The notes beneath the pieces were generated by a model. The model was not told the DNA's origin. It searched no databases and worked only from the letters and a program-made list of their open reading frames with translations. A program made the position numbers and the translations under genes. Of a stretch of DNA of 64,000 nt, positions 1-12,380 are shown piece after piece. The stretch lies in contig JAJEKB010021974.1 of assembly GCA_022393335.1 (NCBI GenBank), positions 1-64,000 of the forward strand, given 5' to 3'. This DNA comes from Macrotrachela quadricornifera (taxonomy: Eukaryota > Rotifera > Eurotatoria > Philodinida > Philodinidae). Numbering within the stretch: position 1 is the first letter of the stretch; each line of letters begins with the position of its first letter.

Positions 1-2085
1 TAACTACACACACTAGATGAGTTCAATTTATTACCAAAAGATTCGTTGTTCGATTTTGTATTAGAAGATACTAGTGTCCGAGACAGTAGATGCTTTAATA
101 GAAAAAGAAACTTTGAGATAGTGAGACATAATTTTTCCTTAAATATCTTAATTAATTTGAACCATAAATTAATATTCAAACGACGTAGATTGGACATATT
201 TTGTAGAGAAGAAACTGTTTTCAAAGTATGAAATATATAATAAATAGTAATTTTCAAATCGATTGGTATTGAAAGAGAAGTTAGTATAAAAATCAAATAC
301 TATTGACAATTAATTAAAAATATATTTCTTAATTATATCAAAAGTAAGAAGAATAACAGGAGAAGCTCAAACAGATTAGATGACCAAAATGATGACATTC
401 ATCGACAATTTCAATAATGTATGATACGAACCTAGGTAAAATAACGCAAAAAATCATAATTCAGTAAATTGACTTCTATTATATCTTAAACATCATCCGA
501 ATATCTAAGGTTGTATTCAATTTATGTAAAATAAACATGATCGTCTTGAACATATTTCAATTCTAATATTTTGCTCAATGGAATTGTGATAGGTATGCTC
601 TTCGACAATTTTGTTTTCGGCTATATGCATTACGTTCGGTATCATATTTTTTGAAAAAACAAATAACTATTGTAAAAAACAAGAGATGATAGGCTTGTGT
701 TATTGCAACTGCTGTTTAATTAATTTTCTAATGTCTCTCTCTGTCTCTCCATTGCTTTTACTAATTAAAAAAAATGATTAATGAAACCTAACCCAGATAA
801 AAAAGATGCCATTCAGATGTGTGTGATCTCTTCTTTTAGAACGTAAGCAGTCAGTTCACAGGTTTTTCTCCACTTAAACTTCAATGATACGTACGGAGAA
901 TGCCTTTTTTTCATCTTCGAGATAAATAAATTCGGCAGAATTCGAAGATGCGGAACTATTAAAAGATTCGATCATTCTGTCATATCTATTACTTATTTAA
1001 TTAGTGTTCATCTGATCAACATTAAATAACAATACCATATATAACTTAGTTCAATCCACTTTAAGAAAAAGTACTTTTCAGATATCTGTAAGTCGTGTGT
1101 CAGACTGAAAATTGAGGAACGAGCAAAGAAAGAGGTGAACAGCTGAAGAAATCCATCAAGACTAAAACTAGTCAGAAAACAGTTCTGGAATACATACTTA
1201 AGTTTATGTAAATTTTGAAGGACTGAACCTCAGCCTGTATATTAGGGAATTTAACGCTTTATAAGCTCGAATACACTTACAATGTTGCAAAATCACGGCT
1301 CTTTTCAGAATAAAATACTAGATCTTCATAGAGAAGATGAATATCAGTCGCATAAACGTCACTGACCAGATGCCAGAGCACTCATTACCACACGCCGCCC
1401 TCTTCCCTTCTTTATACTCTTCTGTGTTTTCTTCTCAACTTCTATATCTCACTAGTTCTCGTATCGAACTCATTTGCAAAAAGCTCGACCATCACTTCAT
1501 TATCTGCCTGGTGATCTCCTTCTTTTCTTTGAGTGATTGTTTCGTTTTTCGTTATACTACAAATTTCTTCGTGATAAATATCTTCATTGCATTATTCGCA
1601 TGCATATTTATTCTGTTTTCTGGATTCTATCATATATAATCTGATTATTATCTTTTTCATGTCGAAGAACAAAGAGAACACGTTATCCTTCTTCAATTTT
1701 AACCCTTTCTCGTTCTCCACTATTGGTCGGAAGAAATTCCATGGTGTTCGCGGTGCATGGTAGAGTATCCTTGAAAACCACAAATTTTCTCGAACAACTT
1801 CATGTCTCACATGCACAGTAGTGCAAAAAAAAACCTTGATGCAAAAACCTTCCTCACTCAGTGGCGCCCGGTGCACAAATATGCAAACACAAAGTCATTT
1901 TCGGGTCTAAGACCCTAACTACAGTCAAGGAAACTTGTACACCAAAGCTCTTGATGTATTATGGGTACCAATAAAGTAGGTCTTGTGGAGGATGAGAATA
2001 TCTCGATAAGATACTCATTGAACATCTATGGATACCTTTATGGGATGAGTTTAAAGGATTTATGCAATGAAGAAAAATCAATACT

Positions 2086-2112
2086 TAGTGGATCCCAAGA
2101 TCCACTAAGAAT
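2086..2112. repeat. Short perfect inverted repeat (hairpin)
   Basis: CTTAGTGGATC and its exact reverse complement GATCCACTAAG are separated by only four bases. Immediately downstream are two near-identical AAGATCT(A/T) copies. The stem could form a small cruciform. I see no gene that it would obviously regulate. Confidence 0.55.
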
Positions 2113-3246
2113 CACAAGATCTATCAAGATCTTATATAACGGTGTGACCACGTAACGCAACATTTCAGGGTACCAAGTTTTAATTCAAAATTTGAAATAA
2201 TCATTTATGCCACGCTGTAGAACAAAGTACAAATTGTCACAAAATGCTGTTTCCTGAAAAGTTATTTCTATAAGTCTTTATAGTAGTATGAGTTGCAGAA
2301 ACGTCCGCTTGAAAGTTCAAACAACTTTTTTGGAGCAATTCATATTGAATAAAAAGATCATATCAATTTAGGAACAAAGATGTCACAGCATTATTTTTGT
2401 TTGTCTCTATCTCCTTACACAAATAAAAATAGCTAGAAAAAAAACTTTTATCATTGTACTTGCATTTCCAATTTAAGGTTCTTGTATAATATAGTGTTAC
2501 GCGATCAAAAACTACTTTCCAGAGATGTGAGACTTCAGTCAAAATGGATCATTTTCTCAGTATATATAGACGATAACGAACTGTGTAGAATGGCGTGTGA
2601 ACGAACTTTTTAGCTCGTTTAATTTCTGAAATAATTGAAAAATAGTGTGTCAAAGATGTCACTATGTTACATTTGGACAATCCATAATCCATCAGGGTTC
2701 GAGCAACTTAATAGAAAAACGAGAGATTTAGTCTTCGAAGTTTCATCAGAAAGAGAGAGGCAAACCTCTCTGTTTAGCCGTGATTTTGGCTACTATTACT
2801 CAGATAAAGCATGATGTTGTTTGAGGCGTATTACAGAGGATCTGTTAAAACGTTAATGAGTACGAGTAACAGCAAGCTTCGCCAGAATCATGATGGCCAA
2901 AATCATGATCCACCGAACCGTTTCTCTCTCTTTCTAACTTTAAAAAACATCAATTTGTTTAACATTATAGTTATTGCTTCGAAAGTTAATGTGCTATCCA
3001 TGGCTTCAACCAGAAAAAATTCTGATTTGAAGAGCTTTTTCAGTGAAAATAGCGACTTTGAAGATTTTTCGTGATTTTACCATGTATTGGAGAAAACCTT
3101 CATTTTTGGTGTCGGTTTTCATTTCGAATCGGTTGTCGGTAGACCAGTTTTCTGTTTAGAACAGTCCATCGATGGAATAGTCACGGAGTGGTATGGTGAA
3201 GAATAGGATCTGCGATCTGCTTTTTCTTCCTAGGATTTATGGGTAT

Positions 3247-3580
3247 CCCTATATGATAGCCAATGAACACCTATGTATACTTCTACAGGATAGCCAATGA
3301 ACACCTATGTATACTTCTACAGGATAGCCATTAAGAACCTATTGATATCTCTACAGGACGGGCCTTGAATACCTATAGATACCTCTGTACGATAGTCATT
3401 GGGGATCTATGAATGCCTCTATAGGATGGTCAATGAGGACCTACGTATACTTTGATAGAACAATCAATCGAGATGCATGGATATTCCGTAGGGTAGAGAT
3501 TGAAGACCTATGAATACTTCTGAAGGATTGCCCTTGAGCTCCTACGGATAACCCTATTGGATTGCCCTTAAGAACTTATG
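3247..3580. repeat. Degenerate 34-bp minisatellite, about 10 copies
   Basis: A unit of about 34 bp built around GATAGCCAATGAACACCTAT is repeated head to tail. The first two copies are identical and later copies drift steadily, with changes such as ATTAAGAACC, GTCATTGGGGATC and GCCCTTGAGCTCC. There is no open frame through the array. The two identical copies at one edge suggest recent unequal exchange or slippage there, with older decayed units beyond. Confidence 0.85.
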
Positions 3581-4575
3581 ACAATTATTGTTAATTAGAT
3601 AACTATTAATCAAGGTGAGTAATAATTAATTAACTAATTTAAAGTGAATAGTGCTTACCATCTATGGCTTTAATTGATGAAAATATAAGTAGCTCTAAAA
3701 CATGGAATGGTACTAGGGTTAAATATAATCTCGAGGTAAAAGGGCTCGAAATTTCGGGTTTACGCAGTTCCGAGCTCACTTTTTTGGGCAAAATTATTCC
3801 ACTATTCTCAAGCAAAACTAAGTCAAAATTAGTCAGTTCATATTTGAAAAGAACATTAAATTGTAGTTTTAATCCATAAGTTGTGATCCATCGAGCACAT
3901 TTTGAAACAGATCAATCATGGGTAAAAATTATTTCACGAAATTCTCATCTCATCTGTCACATTATAATGCTTCATGTTTTTAATAAGTTATTAAAATTTA
4001 ATAAAACGTGTTGCAATACAAAATAGAATTGCAATATTTTTCGCATAATTGAGGGTCATCATATCTTGACAGTTTTATTTTTAAAAAATACACAACCACT
4101 AACAGATGTACATATATTGAGTATATAATAACAGTAGTATGTGCATCATCGACATATTTTTACATATTCTTCGAAATATGAGTAATGTATTTATAGCTTT
4201 TATTATATTTGCAAATCAAATGCACATGACAACAGAATATAAGATTCGTTTTTGTATTTTTGAGACAAAAAAAAACACACTTTATGCACATTTCAGTAAC
4301 ATATATCAAACGAAAAATCATTCATGTATGCACAAAAAATAATAGGTAATATAATATATCGAAGCTTAGATAATAATAGTACAGACATTATAATCAAACG
4401 ATCGCTAACATTCTTATCATAGCATTGTATAATAGTGCTTTGAATCATAATCAAACAGCATAAAAACAAGTTATAGAAAGATATTTCACAAAGCAACGTT
4501 GTCACATCGTCTATTCTATCAGCATCATTGACGACTATTACTTCATTATCAGAGATTTCTACAAGCGATACAATT

Positions 4576-7266
4576 ATGCAAGCTGACATCACTACAGAAA
4601 CAGCAAGATGTATTAGCACAATAACACCAGACAATAATATAGAAGCAAAAGCATCAACAAATTTTATCTTTGATCATGATAATATTAATCTTGAATCACA
4701 TCAGCTAGTTTGGTTAGATGCCAATGTTAATAATAGTCAACATGAAGATACTATAGTTACATTATCTAATTTGCGTAAAATAATTGATTATGCAAAATTA
4801 TTTGATAATATTCAAGAATGTAAACAATATCTTGAACAAAAAGAAAATGGTTTTATATTTTTAGTTACATCAGGTTCATTTGGACAATCATTTATACCTG
4901 ATATTCATGAGCTTAATAAAATTTATAAAATTTATATTTATTGTTCAAATAAAGATTGGCATCAAAAATGGGCATGTAACTATTTAAAAGTATACATATT
5001 GTTTTAATCTATTTCGAAAGAGAATTAAAACATTTATCTTTATCTTATTTAGATTAAAGAAAGAGTTCACACAAAACTTCATGAACTATTAAATAATTTA
5101 AAAGAAGATGTTGAAGAATATTTAAAATGGGAAAAAGCAGGTGTAATCACAAATAAAAGTGGTACAAATGAAGATAGAACAACTGGTAGTTTGGATTCAT
5201 GGTGGATAGAATTTATTAAATTAATATGTTGTTTACCTTATTCAAAAGATCAGTCTCAAAAACTTTTAGATACATTAAAATATTATTATGAAGGTAAAGA
5301 AAAAGAACTAAAAGTTATAAATGAATTTGAAAATAGTTATAAACCAGACCAAGCTATTTGGTGGTATACATGTGATACATTTTTTTATCGTCTATTGAAT
5401 CAAGGTTTACGTCAATATAATATTGAATTGATATTATTATTTGGTTTTTATATCAAAGATATATATCAACAATTAAATGAACAATATAAAAAATTCCAAT
5501 CAGAATATCGAGACAAATCAAAGATAAAATTATATCGTGGACAAGTAATGTCAATGAATGAAATTAACTCATTAAAACATCGACATCAATATAATCTGTA
5601 TAGAAACAATTGTTTACTCTCAACATCTCTCGATCAAAATGTTTCATTAGAGTTTATTAGATCATCACAAAAAATAGAAGGACTTGAAAAAATACTATTT
5701 GAAATTGATATTGATTTTGATAAACAATCGATGCCCTATGGTGATATATCTAAATTAAGTGCTTTTCAAAATGAATCTGAAATTTTATTTATGATTGGTG
5801 CAGAATTTGATATGAGAGAAGGTGATGTTACATATGATGAAAATAAGCAGTGTTGGATAATTAAATGTGCTTTATTATCAAGTAATTCCATTGAATTAGA
5901 CATAAATGAAAATACAAAAAGATCATTACAAAAGTCTATCAGAAAATTCGTGGATAGTTATAATGCACAGTATAGTTTTATTTATTTTAAACGAATAATT
6001 GATGGATTAATTCATTTATTTCCATTGGAAAAAGAATGGATATTACCATATATTATTTATGCTCAAGGTAAAAAATATTGGCCACTTGAAGATTCATCAG
6101 TGGCATTAGGAATGTCACAATATGATGAAGCAATTAATATTTGGCTTAAATATTTAAAAGATGATGAATTAAATTGTTCAGTTGATATTGGGAATATTCA
6201 TGAAATAATTGCTCGTGATTATTCATCTTCTACAGACAATGAATATCTTTCAAAAAAACATTATGATTTAGCAATTACTTATTTTCAATCATCATTTGAA
6301 AATACTAATAATAATATTACTACATCGGAAAAATTATATATATTAGATAAATTAATTTATATATATGAATGCAAAATAAACATGAGTGATAATGAAAAAG
6401 AAAAATTAGAATGTACTACAATGGTTAATAAATATAGAGAACAACGAATTCAAATAATGTCAAATGCTGGTATTGATATAAATGATATTCAGTCTTTAAT
6501 CGAGTTGGGTACACTTTATGAAACAATAAATCAATATGATAATGCATTATTGACCTATGAAAAAGCATATAATACTGCGTTAAAAAATTTTACAAAATCA
6601 AGTTATTCTATGGAAACTATATACGAAATTTGTAATTCTATGATTACGATCTTTCTTGAACAAAAAAAAGATTATTTATCAGCACTTAAATATCGACTGA
6701 TAGTGCATGAACAGATGATGAAAATATATTTATCAAAAATATGGGACGATGATTCTAGTCTTTGCTTCAAAACTAGTAGAATGGCTGATAGTCATTGTGA
6801 CTTGGCTGATATCTATATTTCATTAAATCAATATGATTTAGTTAAAGAAAATTTAATAGCAGCTCTAGGTCTGTATAAAGAATCGGCTGAATATGGCGTA
6901 GAAAAAGCCATAGAAATTGCAGAAAAATTAGTTGATATTGGAATGAAATTAAATGAAAACGATTTCACAAATGAATATTTGAATATAGAATTGAATTTAC
7001 ATAATGATGCTGTGGAACTTTTAGAAGCAAACTTGGAAAAAGTTAGAAACAAATTATCAGAATGTGAAGAAAACTTAATCACAGAGACGGATAGCAATAC
7101 CGAATCAGACAATAATGTCCTCTATTTTGATCAATCAGATGAGGAGATGGGTTTGTTTTGTATTGACAGTCTTAAAGAAGATATTGTTACAATTGAAGCT
7201 AAGATTGAAGAGTACACATCGAAGATCAAAGTTATTGAAGAAAAATTATCGATATGTCGTTTTTGA
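4576..7266 (+). CDS. ADP-ribosyltransferase with TPR repeats (875 aa, 2 exons)
   Basis: Exon 1 (4576-4989) and exon 2 (5053-7266) join in phase 0 across a 63-bp GT...AG intron. I start at the first in-frame ATG (4576); the frame is open upstream to 4477, so an upstream exon is possible. Residues 1-170 form an N-terminal alpha/beta-like domain. A C-type ART fold follows, with the R-S-E signature: Arg300 in LYRGQ, the STS motif at about 328-330, and Glu379-Ser-Glu381, where Glu381 would be the catalytic glutamate of arginine-type mono-ADP-ribosyltransferases. From about 470 to 800 there are TPR-like helical repeats (for example IELGTLYETINQYDNALLTY), and the C-terminus is a charged coiled coil. 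There is no signal peptide, so a cytosolic enzyme using NAD+ is expected. The target is unknown. This ART-TPR architecture is abundant in bdelloid rotifers (family knowledge). The call is firm on domains, not on activity. Confidence 0.85.
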
Positions 7267-9334
7267 TTATATAAATCAAAAGAATCTTTAATATCATCTA
7301 TCAAGTTAATTCTATTTTTTTTTCTTTTTTTTCTTATTTATCATAGTCTTTTCCAACTGTTTTTTGTACGCACATCAGTTAATGCAAAGTTCACTTTTAA
7401 CTACTGATATTTGAATATATATGTGCTAAAATTTTAAAATCTTCAGCAATATTTGAATAATTAGTAGACATCAATGTACTCATTATCTTTTAATCACGGA
7501 AATTATATTGACTGTATCAGTGGAATTTAATAGACAGCAGTATAAATATTAATACAATATAAAGAAGCACATGAATTTATTTCGTTAAAGTTTTTCTTTA
7601 CATGACGAATACAAAAAAAAATAACATAAATATAGCGCAAAATTTTGCTTTTCTGAGTGATATCGTTGAATACAGCATCAGGCTATCTAATGAAATCATT
7701 CCGAAAATTTTTAATCGAATTGTTGTTGCATAGTGATAGCGTAAAGATACTGTCTCTTGGAAGGATCTTTCGGTCTTAACGGGCTAAAAATTTTTAATAA
7801 ATTTTGAACATTACGCGAACAAGTTTTCGTTTAATTTTGATCCTACTAAAGACTGTGAGACGAGGGAAATCAAGGGAAGGCTACCTCACTCAATCTGTCA
7901 TCAAAAATTTTCGATAGTTTCCATATTTTTGTTCCTTTGTGATGAAGGAACTGGCCTCGTATTAAATCTGGATCCTTCACGATAGTCTTGATTTTGCTCT
8001 CATAGAGCATTCAATAGTTACTTCGTTGATGAAGCAAAATCGCTAGTGCAATTATAAGATGATCGTTTTTCTTTACTAATATTGGTTACGCCCTACTTGG
8101 ATGACCCCACGTGCATGTCATATATTAAAACAGTGTGAGTAAAGTTTGAAAAAGTATAAAATATTGCTTCAATTTGTTGTTCAAGTGACAACCAACAACT
8201 ACACCAGATTATTGCAAACAAAAAAAACTCTTTTTACATAAACTGAGAATAGAAAAAAATTGGCTCGTTAAGACCAAATGTCCCCTTCAAGGAACATTCT
8301 GTATTTGTGTGCGTAGGCAAAAAATATTTTTTTTAACTATAACGTAATCATACTGAAGGTTCAGAAGGTCTGTTGTAGTGGTCAAGTTTCGCTCATTATC
8401 AGAAAAAGTCTCCTCGGTTCTAAAGGGTTACAATCATCCATCAAAATAAAAAGAGAGAAAAGATTAGAATAATACCAGTATTTCTTTTTCTTTCACCATT
8501 TGTTTTATAAGAATAGTTATCCAACCTACATTCGTCACAATATGGTTATTATTTAGTTTTTATCATTTTTGTAAAATAAAGTCGTATTCAGCTATAGATA
8601 ATGCAAAGCATTAAGATTAGAACGATATAAAAATAGATGTATTACAGCAAAACTTTCATATATCATTTATATTTATTTTTTTTTAAACATATCAATTAAG
8701 ATGAATTCTTATATTTTTGTTGATAGTCGAATTGTTTCATTTCTACTTTTACTTCAAGAAAAGAATTTTAATGAAGTCTAGTATTGATATGATTTTTCCT
8801 GAAAGATTTTTTTGAATATTTTCGATTATCTTCTAATCACGTTGATGAGAAGTGAACGACATCAATGTGTATGTCTTCTCATTTTCTGCTCACTACTGAT
8901 AAATGGCTAGTTCATTTTTTCTTTACTGTTTAAAATTTGTTGCTCTGACAAACAGTATATATCTCCGCTGTTTGCTTTGATTCATCATTGCAACATATGT
9001 ATCGATTAGAATAAATTATTTACCTTTTGATACGTTTCGATACGTAACTTTTCCTTTTGCTCAAACGTACGTCATATTACATCTGTCTTTACACATACTG
9101 CTCAGATAAAAGAAATTGAAAAGAGTGAAGAAAAGATTTTAGACATGACTCAGTAAAAAACAGTGTTGTTTATTGCATTATTTCAAGAGATAAATGATTA
9201 AATTTGATTGAAATATATGTTGCAATGATGAAATAGTACGAACAATAGAGAAATCTACAGCCTACTAGAGCAACATTTTCTTAAAACTTATTTTGTTTCT
9301 AATATAAAAAAATGATATTTTTTACAAATAAAAA
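7267..9334. other. Intergenic, no gene recognised
   Basis: About 2 kb of AT-rich sequence without a supportable open frame. It contains one imperfect inverted repeat of about 30 bp (7757-7786 against 8262-8297) that may be the ends of a decayed transposable element, reported as a finding. Poly-T and poly-A runs are common. Confidence 0.5.
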
Positions 9335-11396
9335 TCACTTTTTTGATACTATATTTTCAAGTATAGTCATCATTTTTTTCATATTAATTTGAATATCATC
9401 AATCTGTGTTTTTAATTCACTTATTTTTTGTTGATGAGTTCGAAGTTCATAACTAAGTAATCTTTCATGTTCAAGTATTTCAACATTTTGACGAAAATAA
9501 TCTGGTGGTGCATTTTGTCGTCCTTGTAATGGTCGAAAAAATGTTTCATTACATTCATGAATAAATTCTTGTGTTAATAATAAATGTGCATGAGCATGAC
9601 AATCAATTGCATGTGTACTATAAGAACCGCCTGTTTCCCATTTACCAAAATTAAGTGCAATAGCATTAACTGGCCATTGAATATTATCACGATTTGTTTG
9701 TAAACGAAGTTCAGAATAAAGAAATTGACATGTATAAATAACTGTTGACCAAAATAACGGTAAACGTGCCATTTTACGATTAGTTATATGCCAAGGTGGT
9801 GTTGCATACATAACAAGATCACGTACTGTTTCACGTTTACTAGTAAAAATAAAACTCGATGTTTGCCAGTGAAAATTAACACCATAATCAATATCATTGT
9901 TATTTATTAACATAGAAGAATGAGAATTTAACACTACGAAAATATACAAAATCTTATTATCGAAGTTTCAATATAGAATAGATCATAAAAAAACATTACT
10001 GAAAATGATATGGCATTGCCTAGTTATGTCAGCTGTAATTATCAAAGTTTTTGCATATATCATTTTTAGTCGATCAAGAAGAATATCATCCTATATTACA
10101 TCAGATCGCTGTAGCTATATGGTTTTGTTATATGACACATACACAGAAGATATTATGTTCGAAGCTTAATGCTATCGGACATAGAATAATTATGAACAAG
10201 TCACTAACAGCTAGCTATTTGTCTCAGATCATTCTCCCGATAGTATACTGGTTAGGTGATCAACTTATACAAAAAAAAAGCCTCTGAGAATAGTATGCGG
10301 GGCACTTAAGTAATTAAGAAGACGAATTCTGAGCTAAGTCGGGCTTTTTTTCAAAACTACAACTAATAATAATTATAGGAAAAATAACGATTTTTTGAAA
10401 CTTGTTTCGAACAGTACTCCATATTGCGTAAGGTAGCTACGAGGCAGGATATTTTTCTTTTTCTGTATTGCAATAGTTTTCTATCTAATTTACTTGATTT
10501 AACTGGCCATTGCATTGCAATAGTACTATTGACAAAAAATTGTCCACATTTTTGTAGACCGTCATCACGTAACATTGAACCATTTTCTAAACATATAAGT
10601 GTTGAATGAAGTGCATGAGCATATTTGCCACCTTCTTTATCACATGTTGCTTGATAACAACAATGTCTTTCAGACGCAAGTGGTTCAAATTTTGGTTCTG
10701 GTAAATATTCATATTTTATAAAATGACGATATTTATCAACATAAGCACGAGCTTTATTTAGAAAATCTATTCGTTGTTCATTCTTTTGCCAATAATAATC
10801 AAACCAAACAACAGGATCTAAATTAAGACGTAATTCCCAAAGGTTCATTAAATGTTGATCAGGATTATAGAATGATGCTGGTCGTAATTCAAGTCGAAAT
10901 TGTTTATTAAATGGTAAATGTGTTTCTTGACAAAGTTTTTGAATTTTATCAAGCATTTTATTAACTAATTGAGCTATTTGAACACTTAACTCATTTATAT
11001 TTGCTTTATCATTTGTTATATCAAAATATGGTGTATTAACACCTATCAATACTGGTTCACCTTCAACAAAATCAACTTCATGATCAATTAATGTTTGAAT
11101 TGAAGTTTGATAAGGTGAAAATTTGTTGATAATAGCCTGAAAAATCTTAGAAATATATATTAACTTTGAGTGATATTTTTTAAACGAACCTTTTGTCGTT
11201 CTTCAAGATTTTTCTGTTGAGTAAGTTTTTTTTCATCTGATTGTAAAATCCACTGATAATCAGGGAAAACTTGATTATCTCTACATCGATGTTGTTTAAC
11301 TGATGTTAATGATGAACTACGTATTGGAGGAGCATATGTTGGTTTATTTGAAGGAATCCTTTGAAATTGTTTTTCGAATGGTTTTTCGTTGGCCAT
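9335..11396 (-). CDS. HIT-like motif protein, 482 aa, 3 exons
   Basis: Model: exon 1 11396-11190, exon 2 11136-10494, exon 3 9933-9335. The first intron is 53 bp. The second is 560 bp, chosen because the GTAAAT donor at 10493 and the CGTAG acceptor at 9934 match in phase and the total is exactly 483 codons. Exon 2 can also read on to a stop at 10363, so an alternative shorter product is possible. In the last third a cluster N-x-G...GGS-x3-H-x2-D-C-H-A-H-A-H-L-L-L (His396, 398, 400) fits the HIT-superfamily H-phi-H-phi-H-phi-phi pattern seen in nucleotide hydrolases and transferases. Exon 2 holds a conserved-looking GGKYAHALHSTLICLENG block. The C-terminal 60 residues are coiled-coil-like. I do not recognise the whole protein. 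A nucleotide-binding role is inferred from the motif only. Confidence 0.6.
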
Positions 11397-12086
11397 TATT
11401 ATAAGAGAACATTACGGCCACGTGAGTTTATTTTAGAAAAAAAGATACAAAAAATTAAAGAAGAAAAAAAAAGATAAGAACATAAAAAAGGACAGGCTAT
11501 CATTGTCATAACGCTTTTTCTATTCCAAGAAATAAATAAATCAGTTGAGCTTTTATACGTGCAGTTACTACAGAAATATCTAATTTAATACTGATAATAT
11601 TTATTCTTGTATTCATTTACAACTGAGGTTTTACCGATTTTCTTATGAAAAATGATTCTGGACTGGTCTATCATTTTATTCAAATAACGCACCGTATATA
11701 ATCACATATACTCTATCATTACTAGAAAGTGCCTGGTTTATTTTATCAAAAGGCAGAAGACAATGCAAGATAATGTCGCAAACCACATAAATTATGACTC
11801 ATCTGTTTATGCATCGAGAACCGATAGTCCTTGAATTTCGTCTCTTCCTTTAAAAAATATGACGCTGCAAGATTTTGCCATTTAAAGGGATCATTTCTCG
11901 TTTGAAATGACCTTTGTTGGCTGATGCGTTTTCAATACTAAACATGTAAAAAACTGTTTTAAGCATATAGCGAAGAATCTCCTCTTTCGAGTAGATACTA
12001 AAAATATCACTTGCGCTGGCAAAATTATTTTAATTTAATATTTTTATATGTGAGTAAGAAAAGTATTATACTTATACTATATCTAA

Positions 12087-12380
12087 AGAGGAAAGGCCAT
12101 CAACTAACTCCTCGCTTTTGAGCTGAAACTCAGTCGACAATATGTAATCGAACATGCTGATTCCAAATATCACAATGGTTTCTGCTCGCTTTCGATTTAA
12201 AAACCCGGTTTTTAGAGATCTTGATTGCTCGACCAAAAAACCATTTTCACTAAAAGTTTTTGTGATCTATCCAGATGACGGAGCACGTCGTCAAATCTGT
12301 AGAAAATAATTTTTCAAGTCTCTAAGTGAGACTTTAAATGAGTTTTCTGCGTCTAAAACCTAAAAAAAGCGGAAAAAATC
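12087..12380 (-). mobile_element. Truncated copy of the 14-kb foldback element
   Basis: Sequence from 12087 (GAAAGGCCATCAACTAACTC) to about 12380 matches the reverse complement of the right-hand part of the element at 14018-14478. The match covers the terminal arm, the CACAATGG-type core, the ACCATTTTCACTAAAA block and the ACTTTAAATGAGTTTTCTGC block. It lacks the second terminal arm, so this is a one-ended, opposite-orientation copy with many substitutions. Confidence 0.75.

Larger units (their letters stand above)
1..4575. other. Gene-free 5' region
   Basis: No convincing coding region was found in this stretch. Open frames at 2811-3074 (87 codons from ATG) and 3664-3879 (71 codons from ATG) match no family I know and have no flanking spliced partners. 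An open frame entering from the left edge stops at 231 and is also unrecognised. The interval holds a minisatellite (3247-3580) and a short hairpin near 2086-2112, listed separately. The rest is AT-rich unique-looking sequence with homopolymer runs. Confidence 0.5.

Noticed and set aside
1337..1639. 100-codon plus-strand frame from ATG with hydrophobic C-terminus
   Set aside because: It has an ATG but the T-rich composition alone explains the hydrophobicity, and no homologous pattern or splice signal supports it.
10051..10287. Plus-strand 78-codon frame inside the long intron of the HIT-like gene
   Set aside because: Starts from a non-ATG codon, has no recognisable domain and no splice partners.
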